From NCBI GenBank assembly GCA_012270995.1, contig JAAXHG010000132.1:84208-148207 (forward strand): a DNA stretch of 64,000 nucleotides, written 5' to 3'. The notes under the pieces are model-generated. The model was given only the letters and a program-made list of their open reading frames with translations. It had not been told where the DNA came from and searched no databases. Both the position numbers and the translations under genes were made by a program. Shown here one piece after another: positions 16,567-26,560 of this stretch. Positions within the stretch are counted from its first letter, which is position 1, and every line of letters begins with the position of its first letter. Source of the stretch: Vicinamibacteraceae bacterium. GTDB lineage: Bacteria; Acidobacteriota; Thermoanaerobaculia; Multivoradales; Multivoraceae.

Positions 16567-19334
16567 GCTGCAGCGATCGGCGCCTGCATCCGCTCGTAGA
16601 GACCGAACAGGTGCTCGATGCGGTCGTTTTCGCTCTTGAACGGCTCCCGTCGATAGAGCCGGTCAACCGCCCGGTCGAGGCGCTGATGCGCCCTCCGGAG
16701 AGTCGCGGGCATGAGGTCGGGATCGTAGAGATCGGCGAGGGTCGCGCCAGGATGTTCCGAACGAGCGTCGAGCACCGTCTGCGCCAGCGGATTCAGCCGC
16801 GAGATACCTGACTCTCCCGGCTCGGAGAAACCCGCCGGGGTCGGAAAGGTGTTGTAGACGACACCGACCGAGTACATGTAATCACTCTTCATTCGTCCCG
16901 TGACAGCACGCATCCACGCCATGTGCATGGCGGAGGTCAGCAGAGCGAACTCGGCCAAGGTCGCCTTCGGCAGAATCCGGAGCTTCTGGTTCGCCACGAC
17001 ATCGGGCGCAAGCCAGCCGATCGGGATGTAGTGGCGTCTCTCCGAGCTCGTGTTGGGCATCACCAGGAACGGCTCCGCGAGCCTGTTGTCAACCCCGACC
17101 CGGGTCGGGAAGCTCGCCATCCTCACCGTGCTCTCCCGCGAACGGGATGCTCGATAGCGCCTCACGGCGGCGACACGCTCGGCCACCCGCGGGAGCCTTC
17201 GAAGCTCGGTCGGTGACGCGTCCGCCAGGTACAGAATCCACCGATGGAAGCCGTTGATGTACTCATCGCCTCCGATGTAACGCTTGAAGAACTTCGCCGC
17301 GCCGGGTTCATGGGCGAGGAACTCCTCGCGTTCATCGCCTGTGAAGGTCAGGAGGCCGTTGTCGATCATCTGAACGCCGGTCTTGAGGCGACGCAGCCCG
17401 TTGATTGGGCGGATCGCCTTCCGGACCGTCAGATACGGGTCCGTCATTCTGCCGGCGTCGAACAGATACGGCGAAAGAGCACGACAACGCTGCTCGTCCG
17501 GCTCGCCGTTCACTTCCGCGTAGCTGAACAGACGCTTGCCGGGACGTGCGTCCCGGCGCCGGTCGAGCCCCGCGATCACGACATGGACGTGGGCCTTCCC
17601 GCGGGCGTCCGACCCCCAGGCAAAGGTCCGATGCGCGAAGGCGAGCTCAAGGTCATGCCTGTCGAAGAGAACCGGCCACAGGAGGCCGACCTGCTCGCCC
17701 TGCGTCACGGAGTTGGTGGCGACGAACCCGATGCGGACAGACTTGCCGGCCCGGCTGACGTACTCTCCCGCCCTGATGAACCAGGCGGCCACGTAGTCGA
17801 GAGTGCCCCCTCTCATGCCGAGGTCGGCGACCCGGCGCACCTGGGCGGCCTGCTCCTTGCTCTGCTGGCTCTTGCCCCGAAACGGTGGATTGCCGAAGAC
17901 GTAATCGCAGTTTCCGGGCGGCAGCACGTCGGCCCAGTCCATCTCCAGCGCGTCTCCCTGCACGATGTGCGGAGTCGTCCGCAGCGGAATCCGCGTGTAG
18001 GTCTGGCCGAACTCCAGGCTGAGCCGATTGTTCATGATGTGGTCCATCATCCACAGCGCCGTCTCCGCGATACGGACGGGGAACTCCCCAAGCTCGATGC
18101 CGTGGAACTGGTCCACGTCGATGACGGACATGCGATCCGCGAGCGTTTCCAGCACGGGACCGGCGTAGAGCTCTTTCAGGACCTCGAGTTCGAGGGTCCG
18201 CAATTCACGGTAGGCGATGATCAGAAAGTTCCCGCAGCCGCAGGCGGGGTCGAAGAACGTCAGTTCGCCGAGCTTCCGCTGGAAGCCCAGCAGGTCGGCC
18301 CTTCGTCGGCTGTCCTTACGACCCTGTAGCCGCTCGAACTCGGCTCGAAGATCGTCGAGGAACAAGGGCTCGATCACCTTCAGGATGTTCTTCTCGGTCG
18401 TGTAGTGCGCCCCTTGCGCGCGCCTCTCCGCGGGCGCCATGACGGACTGGAACAGGGCGCCGAAGATCGCGGGCGAGATCGTGGACCAGTCGAAGCCGCA
18501 AGCGTCGAGCACGGCGCGGCGCATCGAAGCCTCGAAGGATGGGATGGTCAGAGGCCCGTCGAACAGGTCGCCGTTGACGTAGGGGAAGCGGACGAGGTCC
18601 TCGTCCAGCGTCGCCTGACGGGCCTCGGCGGGAGTGTTCAGAACCTGAAACAACTGCGAGAGCCAGAGCCCGAAGTCCGCGCCGTCTTCGCCAGTTCGAC
18701 TCTCCAGAAGATCGAACAGGATGTCGCGGGGTTCGAAGATGCCGGTGTCGTCCGCGAAGAGGCAGAACACGAGCCGGACCAGGAAACGCTCCAGATCGTG
18801 GCCGGAGTAACCGGCCGCCGCGAGGGCGTCGTGGACCCTGCCGACCAGCTCGGCAGCTTCTACGTTCGCCGGGTCCTGGTCGCGAAACACTCGGCGCTCG
18901 ACGCCGAGGATGAAGCCGAAGCTCTCGACGTTGGCCGGCAGATCCTGGAGATCGAAGCTGGCGACCGCCCGCTCGCCGAGGTCGTGCAGTTCGAAGGTCC
19001 GGAAGTCGCTGATCAGGATGTACCGCGGCCGCTCTCGGTCCGGGAGAGCATCGAATTACTCTCCCGCCTGGCCGTACGCCTTGTCCAGATCCCGCCCCGC
19101 GCTCTTCTGCTCGACGATCAGCACGCCGGGCCAGAACAGATCGATGAAGCCGCTCCCGTCGTCGAGCTTCCGGACGTGTTCCTCGTATCGCGCTACCGTG
19201 CGGCGTCTGACCCCGAAGACCTCGAAGAACTCGTTGTAGAAACTCTGCGTTTCTCCCTTCTCGTACCGCGCGTCCCGCCATTCCCTGGCGAACGCCGCGG
19301 CGCGGACCTTGACTTCGTTCCAGGAAAGACGCAC
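16500..19334 (-). pseudogene. MmeI-like type IIG/IIL restriction-modification enzyme with in-frame stop
   Basis: Read from the GTG at 19334 the protein starts MRLSWNEVKVRAAAFAREW and runs through the MmeI-type nuclease domain (FIDLFWPGVLIVEQKSAGRD, with the E-x-K of the PD-ExK site), then hits a TAA at 19058-19056. The same frame continues after it with FDALPDRERPRYILISDF and on to an N6-adenine methyltransferase (FFDPACGCGNFLI and FGNPPF) and the C-terminal target-recognition and helical parts, ending at 16500. Ignoring the stop, the length is 944 residues, normal for this family (MmeI is about 919). So one codon separates the nuclease from the methyltransferase. A GTG at 18890 could restart translation as a methyltransferase-only protein of 796 residues. 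A sequencing error at the stop is the alternative. Confidence 0.75.
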
Positions 19335-19341
19335 TTCCGGA

Positions 19342-20382
19342 CTACAGAACCGCCTCCGCGATCGCTTCCAGCGCTTCCGATTGCCGGCCACCGAGCAGCA
19401 TCGATGCGACCTGGCCGTTGTTCCCCGCCTCCTTCCAGGCCTCGAGCCGGTCGAGGATCCGCTCCTTCGGTCCGACCAGGGCGACGTCGTCGACCAGGGC
19501 GTCGGGCACGGCGCCGACCGCCTCGCTCTTCTTGCCGCCGAGGAAGTTGTCCTGGATCGCCCTCGCCTCGTCGGGATACCCGAGACGCTCGGCGTAGTCG
19601 TTGTAGAAGTTCTTGTTCCGCGCTCCCATGCCGCCGATGTAGAGGGCCATGCTCTGCTTGACGGGCGTGCGGCACTGCTCCACGTCATTGCCCATGACGA
19701 CGGTGACAAACGGCATGACCTTGAAGTCGTCGAGGCTCTTGCCGTTGCCGGCCCGGGCGAAACCGCGCTCCAGAGAGTCCTCGAGCAGGTCGTAGCGTTC
19801 GGGGTTCATCCAGATCGGGAAGACGCCGTCCGCGACCTCGGCGCTGCAGGCGAGTCCGTTCGGACTGATCGAGGCGGTGTAGATGGGGATCGAGTCGTCC
19901 GCCGCCAAGATGCTCCGGAGCGGCTTGCCAAGGCCCGTTGCGTCCTCGCCGCGATAGGGCAACTGGTAGTGGAAGCCCTCGTGGGTGACCGGCTCCTCCC
20001 GGGCGAAGACCTTGCGCATGATCTCGATGTACTCCTTCGTCCGCGTCAGCGGCCGGCCGTAGGCCACGCCGTGCCAGCCCTCGATCACCTGCGGACCCGA
20101 TGGCCCCAGGCCCACCAGGAAACGGCCGCCCGAGAGCTGGTTCAGCGTCATCGCGGTCATCGCGGTCATCGCCGGACTGCGCGCCGGCATCTGCATGATC
20201 GCCGTGCCGACCTTGATCTTCTCGGTCCGGGCCAGGATCCAGGCCGCCGTCGAAACAGCGTCCGAGCCGTACGCCTCCGCCGTCCACACCGACGTGAAGC
20301 CGGCGCTCTCGGCCCGTCGGATGCGATCGATGTCGATGCTGATCCGGCTTCCGAAGGCGCCCGCAAGCAATCCGAGTTCCAT
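19342..20382 (-). CDS. LLM-class flavin/F420-dependent oxidoreductase
   Basis: A 346-residue luciferase-like TIM-barrel protein: MELGLLAGAFG, SAGFTSVWTAEAYGSDAVST, TAIMQMPARSP and LGPSGPQVIEGWHG are typical of the F420-dependent glucose-6-phosphate dehydrogenase/methylene-H4MPT reductase branch. With a complete F420 pathway nearby, F420 rather than FMN is the likely cofactor. The ATG at 20382 has GGGAGA upstream. A micro-repeat of the 9-mer GCGGTCATC encodes a MTAMTAMT run near residue 75. The substrate is not evident. It lies 7 bp after (in its own direction, before) the MmeI-like gene start. Confidence 0.85.
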   Translation of the reverse strand: MELGLLAGAFGSRISIDIDRIRRAESAGFTSVWTAEAYGSDAVSTAAWILARTEKIKVGTAIMQMPARSPAMTAMTAMTLNQLSGGRFLVGLGPSGPQVIEGWHGVAYGRPLTRTKEYIEIMRKVFAREEPVTHEGFHYQLPYRGEDATGLGKPLRSILAADDSIPIYTASISPNGLACSAEVADGVFPIWMNPERYDLLEDSLERGFARAGNGKSLDDFKVMPFVTVVMGNDVEQCRTPVKQSMALYIGGMGARNKNFYNDYAERLGYPDEARAIQDNFLGGKKSEAVGAVPDALVDDVALVGPKERILDRLEAWKEAGNNGQVASMLLGGRQSEALEAIAEAVL

Positions 20383-20472
20383 GGAAGGGTCTCCCTCTAT
20401 GCTGTTGTCTGGGGTTCCGGGTTCGAAACGCGCGCGAGCGTAGCAGCCCCGCTCCGCGCATAGACTGCGGCC

Positions 20473-21303
20473 ATGACGTCGCGGACGGAACGACCCGATC
20501 GCAGCGCTGCACGACACTCTCCGCCGACCCGCAGCCAAGTGCTCTGGCCGCTCGCCTTCGTCACCCTCACCCTCGGCCTGATCGTGGCGATCGTGATCGG
20601 CTTCGTGGTCATCCGGATGACCCAAGTCCCGGGAGACGTGATCTCGGAAGGCCGTGAACTTGCGCGCGACGCGATCGAGGGCGTCGAACGGATCGCGGAG
20701 GCGTTTCGCACCGGCGCCGTCCAGACGTCGTTCACGAGCTACGCCACCGAGATCTCCGGCAGCACCTTTCTCCAGTTCGCCACACTCGATCAGACCGAGG
20801 TGCTGGAGCGCAGGGACTCTGCCACCCTGCTGTGGGGCAGGCTCCGGTTGCCGGACGTGATGGTCGAGGCGCGCGTGCCGGTCCGCTACACCTACTACCT
20901 TGACCTCGAGGACGAGTGGTCGCTGACCCTGGAGGGAACAACCGTCCACGTCCTGGCGCCCGGCGTGCGGGCGAACCGGCCGGCGGTGGACGCCTCGGCG
21001 ATCGAGTACCGGGTGCAGGCGGAGTCCGTCCTCCGCGACGAGGAAGCCGTCCTGGAGCAACTCCGTCTCCGCATCACGGACCAGCTTTCGGCCCGCGCCG
21101 GCGAGAACATCGCTCTGGTGAGGGAGCTGGGTCGCCGCAGGACGGCTGACTTCGTGCGGACCTTCCTGCTCTCCCAGTTCGGAGAGGACGTCGAGGCCTA
21201 CCGCATCGAGGTCCGCTTCCGCGACGAGTTCGACGATCCGGCCGTCATGCCGAAAGAAGACCCGGGGCTGCGGCAGGGCGTGACCGAGGAACCGCGGCTT
21301 TGA
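20473..21303 (+). CDS. DUF4230-type single-pass membrane protein
   Basis: The 276-residue protein has one strong membrane segment (about residues 24-47, WPLAFVTLTLGLIVAIVIGF) near the N-terminus and a soluble rest facing outside. The pattern TFLQFATLDQTEVLERRDS, then a conserved Trp-Gly and a paired strand region VPVRYTYYLDL, fits DUF4230, a family of unknown function found in many bacteria. The C-terminal part is strongly helical. Its stop overlaps the TTG start of the ligase gene (TTGA at 21300-21303), so the two are coupled. The shared role is unknown. Confidence 0.65.
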   Translation: MTSRTERPDRSAARHSPPTRSQVLWPLAFVTLTLGLIVAIVIGFVVIRMTQVPGDVISEGRELARDAIEGVERIAEAFRTGAVQTSFTSYATEISGSTFLQFATLDQTEVLERRDSATLLWGRLRLPDVMVEARVPVRYTYYLDLEDEWSLTLEGTTVHVLAPGVRANRPAVDASAIEYRVQAESVLRDEEAVLEQLRLRITDQLSARAGENIALVRELGRRRTADFVRTFLLSQFGEDVEAYRIEVRFRDEFDDPAVMPKEDPGLRQGVTEEPRL

Positions 21304-22604
21304 CCAACCGGCTGGCGCGGAGGCGCCAGCGGCTCCGGGCGCGGCAGGCGGACCGCTTCGCCCGCATGGCGGACCAGGTCCACGTGCACAATCCCTTCTA
21401 CCGCGCGAAGTGGCGGGCCGCGGGCTTCGACTCGCCGCCGACTCTGGACGATCTCGCCGGTCTCCCCTTCACGACGAAGGACGAACTCGCAGCCGACCAG
21501 GAGGCGAACGCGCCCTGGGGCAGCAATCTGACCTTTCCCCTGGACCGCTACGTCCGCGTTCACCGCACGTCGGGCGCCACCGGCCGGCCGCTGCGCTGGC
21601 TCGATACGCCCGCGAGCTGGCAGTGGTTCCTGGACTGCTGGCTCGTCGTCTATGAAGGCGCCGGCGTCACCCCCGGCGACCGGGTGTTCGCGGCCTTCGG
21701 CTTCGGCCCCTTCATCGGTTTCTGGACGGCCTTCGAGGCCGCGCAGCAGCTCGGCTGCCTCGTTCAGCCGGGGGGCGGCCTCTCCACCGAACAGCGGCTG
21801 CGAATGATGGAGGACGACGGCAGCACGGTGCTGCTGTCGACGCCCACCTATGCGCTGCGGATGCTCGAGTCCGCCCCGCGGTTCGGCGTCGACCTCGCCG
21901 GCGGCGCCGTCGAGCGCACGATCCACGCGGGGGAACCGGGCGCCGGCGTGCCGGCGGTCAAGCAACAACTCTCGGCGGGTTTCGGCGCCGAGGTTTTCGA
22001 TCACGCGGGCGCTACGGAGGTGGGCGCCTGGGGCACACCCTGCGGCGTCGGCGAACGCCTGCACATCCTGGAGGAGGAGTTCATCGTCGAGTGGTTCGAT
22101 CGGTCCACCGGCAAACCGCTCGAACCAGTCGACCCCGCGGCGAGTGAAGCAGCCGAGCCGGTCCTCGGCGAGCTCGTGCTGACCAATCTGGGGAGGATCG
22201 GCAGTCCGGTCATTCGCTACCGCACCGGCGACGTCGGCCGCCTCCGCGCCGCCGGCTGTTCCTGCGGCCGGCCGACGATGTACCTGGACGGGGGCGTGCT
22301 GGCCCGGGCCGACGACATGTTCATCGTCCGCGGCGTCAACGTCTACCCAAGCGCCGTCGACGCCCTGGTCCGCGAGGCCGGCGGAGTCGTCGAGTACAGG
22401 GCCACCGTGCGGCGACGCCGCCAGATGGTCGAGGTCGAGCTGGAGGTCGAGCCCGAGGCGGGCGCCGACTCCCGGAATCTCAGATCCCGACTCCGGGACC
22501 TGTTCGAGGAGCGGCTCAGCCTCCGGGTCCCGGTCCGGATCGCCGACGCCGGCTCCCTCCGCCGCTACGAACTGAAGGCGAACCGCTTCAGGTTCCTGGA
22601 CTGA
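21300..22604 (+). CDS. Phenylacetate-CoA ligase-like AMP-forming enzyme
   Basis: The 434-residue protein is of the PaaK type, shorter than typical acyl-CoA synthetases: YRAKWRAAGFDSPPTLDDLA at the N-terminus, RTSGATGRPLRWL (the phosphate-binding P-loop), GATEVGAWG in the middle and RYRTGDVGRL with the conserved Asp, then VRGVNVYPSAVDALV in the C-terminal domain. It would adenylate an aryl or acyl acid and pass it to CoA. The last stretch (VPVRIADAGSLRRYELKANR) carries the lysine needed for adenylation. A CSCGRP element probably binds zinc as in several PaaK relatives. Confidence 0.85.
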   Translation: MTNRLARRRQRLRARQADRFARMADQVHVHNPFYRAKWRAAGFDSPPTLDDLAGLPFTTKDELAADQEANAPWGSNLTFPLDRYVRVHRTSGATGRPLRWLDTPASWQWFLDCWLVVYEGAGVTPGDRVFAAFGFGPFIGFWTAFEAAQQLGCLVQPGGGLSTEQRLRMMEDDGSTVLLSTPTYALRMLESAPRFGVDLAGGAVERTIHAGEPGAGVPAVKQQLSAGFGAEVFDHAGATEVGAWGTPCGVGERLHILEEEFIVEWFDRSTGKPLEPVDPAASEAAEPVLGELVLTNLGRIGSPVIRYRTGDVGRLRAAGCSCGRPTMYLDGGVLARADDMFIVRGVNVYPSAVDALVREAGGVVEYRATVRRRRQMVEVELEVEPEAGADSRNLRSRLRDLFEERLSLRVPVRIADAGSLRRYELKANRFRFLD

Positions 22605-22828
22605 CGCCCGCCTCCGCTCCGACCTCGTAGAATCGCTCCATGAACCGGGTCGCTCTCGGGTGCTCGCGTTGTGCTGGCGCTCGTTGTTGCGGTTGCCGCC
22701 GTGGATTGCAACATCGCGTGTCCTGGTTGCGGCAGAGCCGGCAATTGCTTGTTGTATCGCAACCTCGTGTTGCAATGATCGATCCGCCGCTTCGCCGACC
22801 TCCTTGCGTGGCGTCGCGGCGTCGGCTG
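22605..22828. other. Gap between convergent genes; no confident gene
   Basis: The stretch is full of TTGC/GCAA words, giving several small overlapping stems. One short frame beginning at a GTG near 22670 would read like a lipoprotein signal (LVVAVAAVDCNIACPGCG), but it is only about 35 codons and sits behind a stop codon, so I do not call it. It may act as a terminator region for the two converging genes. Confidence 0.3.
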
Positions 22829-23887
22829 TTAGCGGCCCACCGTTTCGACTTCGAGCTGTTCGTGCAGTGTCCGCAACGCGTTGCGCGACGCGGTCCGGAG
22901 GGTCAGCGGTCCGCGCGTGGACTCCCAGCGGCGCACGGTTGCCGCGGAGACCTGAAGCGCGGCCGCGAATTCGGCGACCGAAAGGCCGCCGCGCCGGCGG
23001 AGCCGGCGTACGCGGGCGCCGGTGGGGCGGAACGGTGGGGCCATCCCCTGGGTCCTCTTCGCGGCGCCCTTCCTCGCGGGGGCCTTCGTTTCGGTGCGCC
23101 TTCGGCGGCTCGGAGGTCGGGAAGCGCCCCTGGTTCTTCGAGCATCGCGCGCCGCTTTCTTGGGCGGTCTGGCGCGAGGCGCCCGCGCTTCGTCGGTCTC
23201 GATCTCGATGCCGAAGATTGCCGACAGGTCGCCTTCCGCCAGGAAGTCGGCGCCCGCCGAGCCGGCCGGCAGCGCCAGTTCGGCGTCGATCAACTCCGCT
23301 TCGTCGACCTTTCGCAGAAGGAACAGGAGTTCGGGGCTGTCGTCGAGACGGTTGCCGACGCCGTAGAGGACGGAGGCCACGTGCTTGCACAGCCCGGCCC
23401 AGTCCGGGCAGTCGCAGTCGAACCGGATCTGGCGCGGCGTCGGAAACAGGCCGCGCCGAGGATCGGCGATGACGGCCATCGCCTGGTCGGAGAGTCGTCC
23501 CTGGAGCAACTCGATGACCGATCCGATCTGCCCGGTGCATCTGGCCTTGATGGACTTCCATACAGCGGGCTTGAGTTTCTCGATGCGAATGGCGACGTGG
23601 TAGAGCCTCGTCCCCAAGACCAGCGCGTCGACCCGGCCGGCCCGGATCGCCAAGTCGCAGACCGCGCCGTGGCGCGCGTAAGCGCGGCCTCTGGGCAAGC
23701 GGTTGCGATAGTCGGAGAACGACTCCAGGTGCTGGCACCAGCGCTTGCCCCAGAAGCTCCGGGCGATCAGGTTCCCCCTAATCTCGACGGGCTGCACCTT
23801 CGTTCCCTGCCTGCGGAGACTGGCGACCTTCCGGGCGGCCCTGGCCCGTCGCGCGGCGACTGGAACGTAGGTCGGGAACCTGTACAT
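22829..23887 (-). CDS. SWIM zinc-finger protein with C-terminal helix-turn-helix
   Basis: The 352-residue protein carries a SWIM zinc finger CDCPDWAGLCKHVASVLY (Cys-X-Cys ... Cys-X-His) near residue 165, after a basic N-terminal part with ARSFWGKRWCQHLESFSDY, the standard opening of SWIM partners of SNF2 helicases. A low-complexity Arg/Lys/Pro linker (about 235-280) leads to an XRE-like DNA-binding helix-turn-helix, RLRRRGGLSVAEFAAALQVS followed by TVRRWES. This HTH tail is not in all family members. It overlaps no gene but is only 6 bp from the SNF2 helicase stop, so they form one operon and probably one complex. Confidence 0.85.
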   Translation of the reverse strand: MYRFPTYVPVAARRARAARKVASLRRQGTKVQPVEIRGNLIARSFWGKRWCQHLESFSDYRNRLPRGRAYARHGAVCDLAIRAGRVDALVLGTRLYHVAIRIEKLKPAVWKSIKARCTGQIGSVIELLQGRLSDQAMAVIADPRRGLFPTPRQIRFDCDCPDWAGLCKHVASVLYGVGNRLDDSPELLFLLRKVDEAELIDAELALPAGSAGADFLAEGDLSAIFGIEIETDEARAPRARPPKKAARDARRTRGASRPPSRRRRTETKAPARKGAAKRTQGMAPPFRPTGARVRRLRRRGGLSVAEFAAALQVSAATVRRWESTRGPLTLRTASRNALRTLHEQLEVETVGR

Positions 23888-23893
23888 GAGCTG

Positions 23894-26560
23894 CTATGCC
23901 GCCGCCCGGTTGATGTCCAGGCGAACAAGGTCGAGCAGTTCGTCGTCGGAGAGTTCGGTGAGCTTCATCTCATGGCCGTCTTCCAGAAGATCGTCCGCCA
24001 GCTTTCTCTTCTCGGTGATCATCCGGTCGATTCTCTCCTCGATGGTGCCGGAGGTGATGAACTTGTGAACCAGCACGTTGCGACGCTGGCCGATGCGAAA
24101 GGCCCGGTCGGTGGCCTGATTCTCAACGGCGGGGTTCCACCAGCGGTCGAAGTGAATCACGTGCGAAGCCGCCGTCAGGTTCAGGCCCGTGCCTCCCGCC
24201 TTGAGGGACAGGACGAAGAACGGCGGTCCGTCGGCGCGTTGGAAGGCTTCAACCAAGGCACGGCGCCGGCCAACTCCGGTGCCTCCGTGAAGCGCCAGCC
24301 CCGGCCGACCGAAGACGGCGGCCAGATGGTCGGACAAGGGATCGATGATCTCCCTGAACTGGGTGAACACGAGGGTCCGTTGCTGGCGTTCGGCCAGTTC
24401 CGCGCAGATTTCGGCGATGCGTTTGAACTTGCCGCTGTCGTTCGGCTTGTAGGCGCCGTCTCCGGTAAGTTGACTGGGATGATTGCAGACCTGCTTCAAT
24501 CGCATGAGCGTCCGCAACACGAGGCCCCGCCGCTTGATGCCTTCGACCGACTCCAGGTCGCGCTGCATCGACCGCACGAGGCGCTCGTAGAGCACGACCT
24601 GGGATCGGGTCAGATGGCAGTAGCGCGCCGCCTCGGTCTTGTCCGGCAAGTCGGCGATGATGCGGCGGTCGGTCTTCAGGCGGCGCAGGATGTAGGGTGC
24701 GACCAGTCGGCGCAGCGGCGCGAACTGTTGTTCCTTTCGCTGTTGCAGCGTCTTGACGAACCGCTGGAACACCGCGCGCGAGCCGAGCAGACCGGGATTG
24801 AGGAAGTCGAAGAGCGCCCACAGATCTCCCGGGTGGTTCTCCACCGGCGTACCGGTCATCGCGATGCGGGCGCCGGCCTGGAGATTGCGGGCGGACCGGC
24901 TCTGGAGCGTGTCGGGGTTCTTGATGGCCTGCGCTTCGTCCAGGATGACCAGTCGCCACCGCATGTCCGCCAACCAGGGCTGCCGAGGGAGCATGGCGTA
25001 GGTGGTCACCACCAGATCGGCGCCGGCCAGCGACCGCGCGGGAGCGCCCGCGATCTCCGTCAGCGTCTCCCGATCGGTTTCGGCCGGGTGCAGGAATCGG
25101 AGCTCCAGCGACGGCGCGAACCGAGCCGCTTCGGCTCGCCAGTTTCCGAGCAGGGACGCCGGAATCACGAGTAGCGACGGCGCCAGCCGCTCCTCTCCGC
25201 CGCGGTCCAAGAGCAGCAACGCCAGCACTTGAATGGTCTTGCCCAGGCCCATGTCGTCGGCCAGACAGGCCCCGAGTCCCAGGCGGGTCAGGAGGGAGAG
25301 CCATTTCACTCCATCGCGTTGATACGGCCGCAGGGTCCCGCGCAGCGCTCCGCCATCGACAGGCGCGAGCGTCTCGGGTTGACGCATGCCGACGAGAATC
25401 TCGCGCATGCCGTCTCCGGCCTCTATCTGAACCCAGGGGCGTTCGGCCTCGGCCTCCGCCTCGCTCCGAAGATCGGCCGACGCGCCGGCCAGGAGACGCA
25501 TTCCCTCGATGAAGGAGATGCCGTCGTCGCCGGCCGCCTGGCGTACGGCCTCCCAATGCGCGATCGCCTCCTGCAGCCGGTCGCGATCCACTTCGACCCA
25601 TTGGCCCTTGAGGAGCACCAGCCCGGCGTCGCTTCCGAGCAGCGCGTTGAGGTCCTCTTTCGACAGGGGCTCGGCGCCGAGGGCGACGTCGACGCGGAAA
25701 TCCAGCATCGCGTCGGCGCCGACCAGGTTCGGCGCCTCGCCGATCGTCACGGAGACCTGCGGCCGCGCCCGTTTCCGCCACCAGTTCGGCAGCCGCACCG
25801 ACAGGCCGCTCTCCTCGAGAGCCGGGACGCTGCACAGGAGTCGATAGGCGCGATCAGGCGTCCAGGCCATCGGCCGGTAGATGTCGCCCGCATCCACCAT
25901 CTCCCTTACCCAGTCGCAGACCGTCGCGGCTTGCTGAATCGGCGACAGGAGCTTGAGCAAGACGGAGCGGTTGTTCGCGCCCGCGTATTGTTCGAGCGCT
26001 CGCCACAGCGGCAGATGCCGCGCCCGTCCGGCCGCGCCGAACCGCGGGGCGTACGTCGCCATGAAGGCGAACGGCCGTGCCGGCTCGTTTCGATTCTCAG
26101 CCAGGTGGAAACAGACCCGCCCGACCTGATGCCAGTTCGGCGCTCGCGCGCGCAGGAACGCGGAAAGCCCGCCGGCAGCCGAAGCCGCCTGGCTCACCCA
26201 AGCGTCCACCTCGGTCCAGATGCGTTGCAGGAGGTCCGCCGTCAGGTACTCGCCGCCCTGCATCGGCGGGGCGGCTTCGACGAGGGCGGCGCACTCGGCC
26301 GAAGTCGGCGGCTCGACGCTGAGCGACGCCGCCTCTTCGGGCAGGTGGCAAACCGCCGTCAGGTGGCGCTCGGCGATTCTCTGCCAGTAGCGGACGGCGG
26401 GCCGCTCCCGGGTATCGAGCTTCTGGGCCGCCAGCGCGAAGAGAGCCTCTCTCCAATCGGCCTCGAAGGCGCGCTCGAGGTGCTGGAGCCGGTCCGGGAT
26501 CTCTTCGACGCCGGGGTCTGTCCAGCGCACGTCGCCGGCCGGTGTCAGTCCGAGGCTCAC
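23894..26560 (-). CDS. SNF2-family helicase of the SWIM-associated type
   Basis: An 888-residue protein with a helical N-terminal part, then the full SNF2 engine: ADDMGLGKTIQVLALLLL, VVTTYAMLPRQ, ILDEAQAIKNP (motif II), MTGTPVENHPGDLW, and late motifs SLKAGGTGLNLTAASHVIHF and DRAFRIGQ. The GTG start (26560-26558) gives a protein starting MSLGLTPAGDVRWTDP, and it overlaps by 4 nt the stop of the remnant at 26557-26812. Bacterial SNF2/SWIM pairs are widespread; their substrate is unknown and some sit in defence islands. Next gene in its direction is the SWIM protein. Confidence 0.9.
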   Translation of the reverse strand: MSLGLTPAGDVRWTDPGVEEIPDRLQHLERAFEADWREALFALAAQKLDTRERPAVRYWQRIAERHLTAVCHLPEEAASLSVEPPTSAECAALVEAAPPMQGGEYLTADLLQRIWTEVDAWVSQAASAAGGLSAFLRARAPNWHQVGRVCFHLAENRNEPARPFAFMATYAPRFGAAGRARHLPLWRALEQYAGANNRSVLLKLLSPIQQAATVCDWVREMVDAGDIYRPMAWTPDRAYRLLCSVPALEESGLSVRLPNWWRKRARPQVSVTIGEAPNLVGADAMLDFRVDVALGAEPLSKEDLNALLGSDAGLVLLKGQWVEVDRDRLQEAIAHWEAVRQAAGDDGISFIEGMRLLAGASADLRSEAEAEAERPWVQIEAGDGMREILVGMRQPETLAPVDGGALRGTLRPYQRDGVKWLSLLTRLGLGACLADDMGLGKTIQVLALLLLDRGGEERLAPSLLVIPASLLGNWRAEAARFAPSLELRFLHPAETDRETLTEIAGAPARSLAGADLVVTTYAMLPRQPWLADMRWRLVILDEAQAIKNPDTLQSRSARNLQAGARIAMTGTPVENHPGDLWALFDFLNPGLLGSRAVFQRFVKTLQQRKEQQFAPLRRLVAPYILRRLKTDRRIIADLPDKTEAARYCHLTRSQVVLYERLVRSMQRDLESVEGIKRRGLVLRTLMRLKQVCNHPSQLTGDGAYKPNDSGKFKRIAEICAELAERQQRTLVFTQFREIIDPLSDHLAAVFGRPGLALHGGTGVGRRRALVEAFQRADGPPFFVLSLKAGGTGLNLTAASHVIHFDRWWNPAVENQATDRAFRIGQRRNVLVHKFITSGTIEERIDRMITEKRKLADDLLEDGHEMKLTELSDDELLDLVRLDINRAAA

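Noticed and set aside
22640..22780. Possible small lipoprotein gene between the ligase and SWIM genes
   Set aside because: Only about 35 codons, placed right after a stop codon, with no ribosome site; a TTGC-rich stretch can produce such a hydrophobic run by chance.
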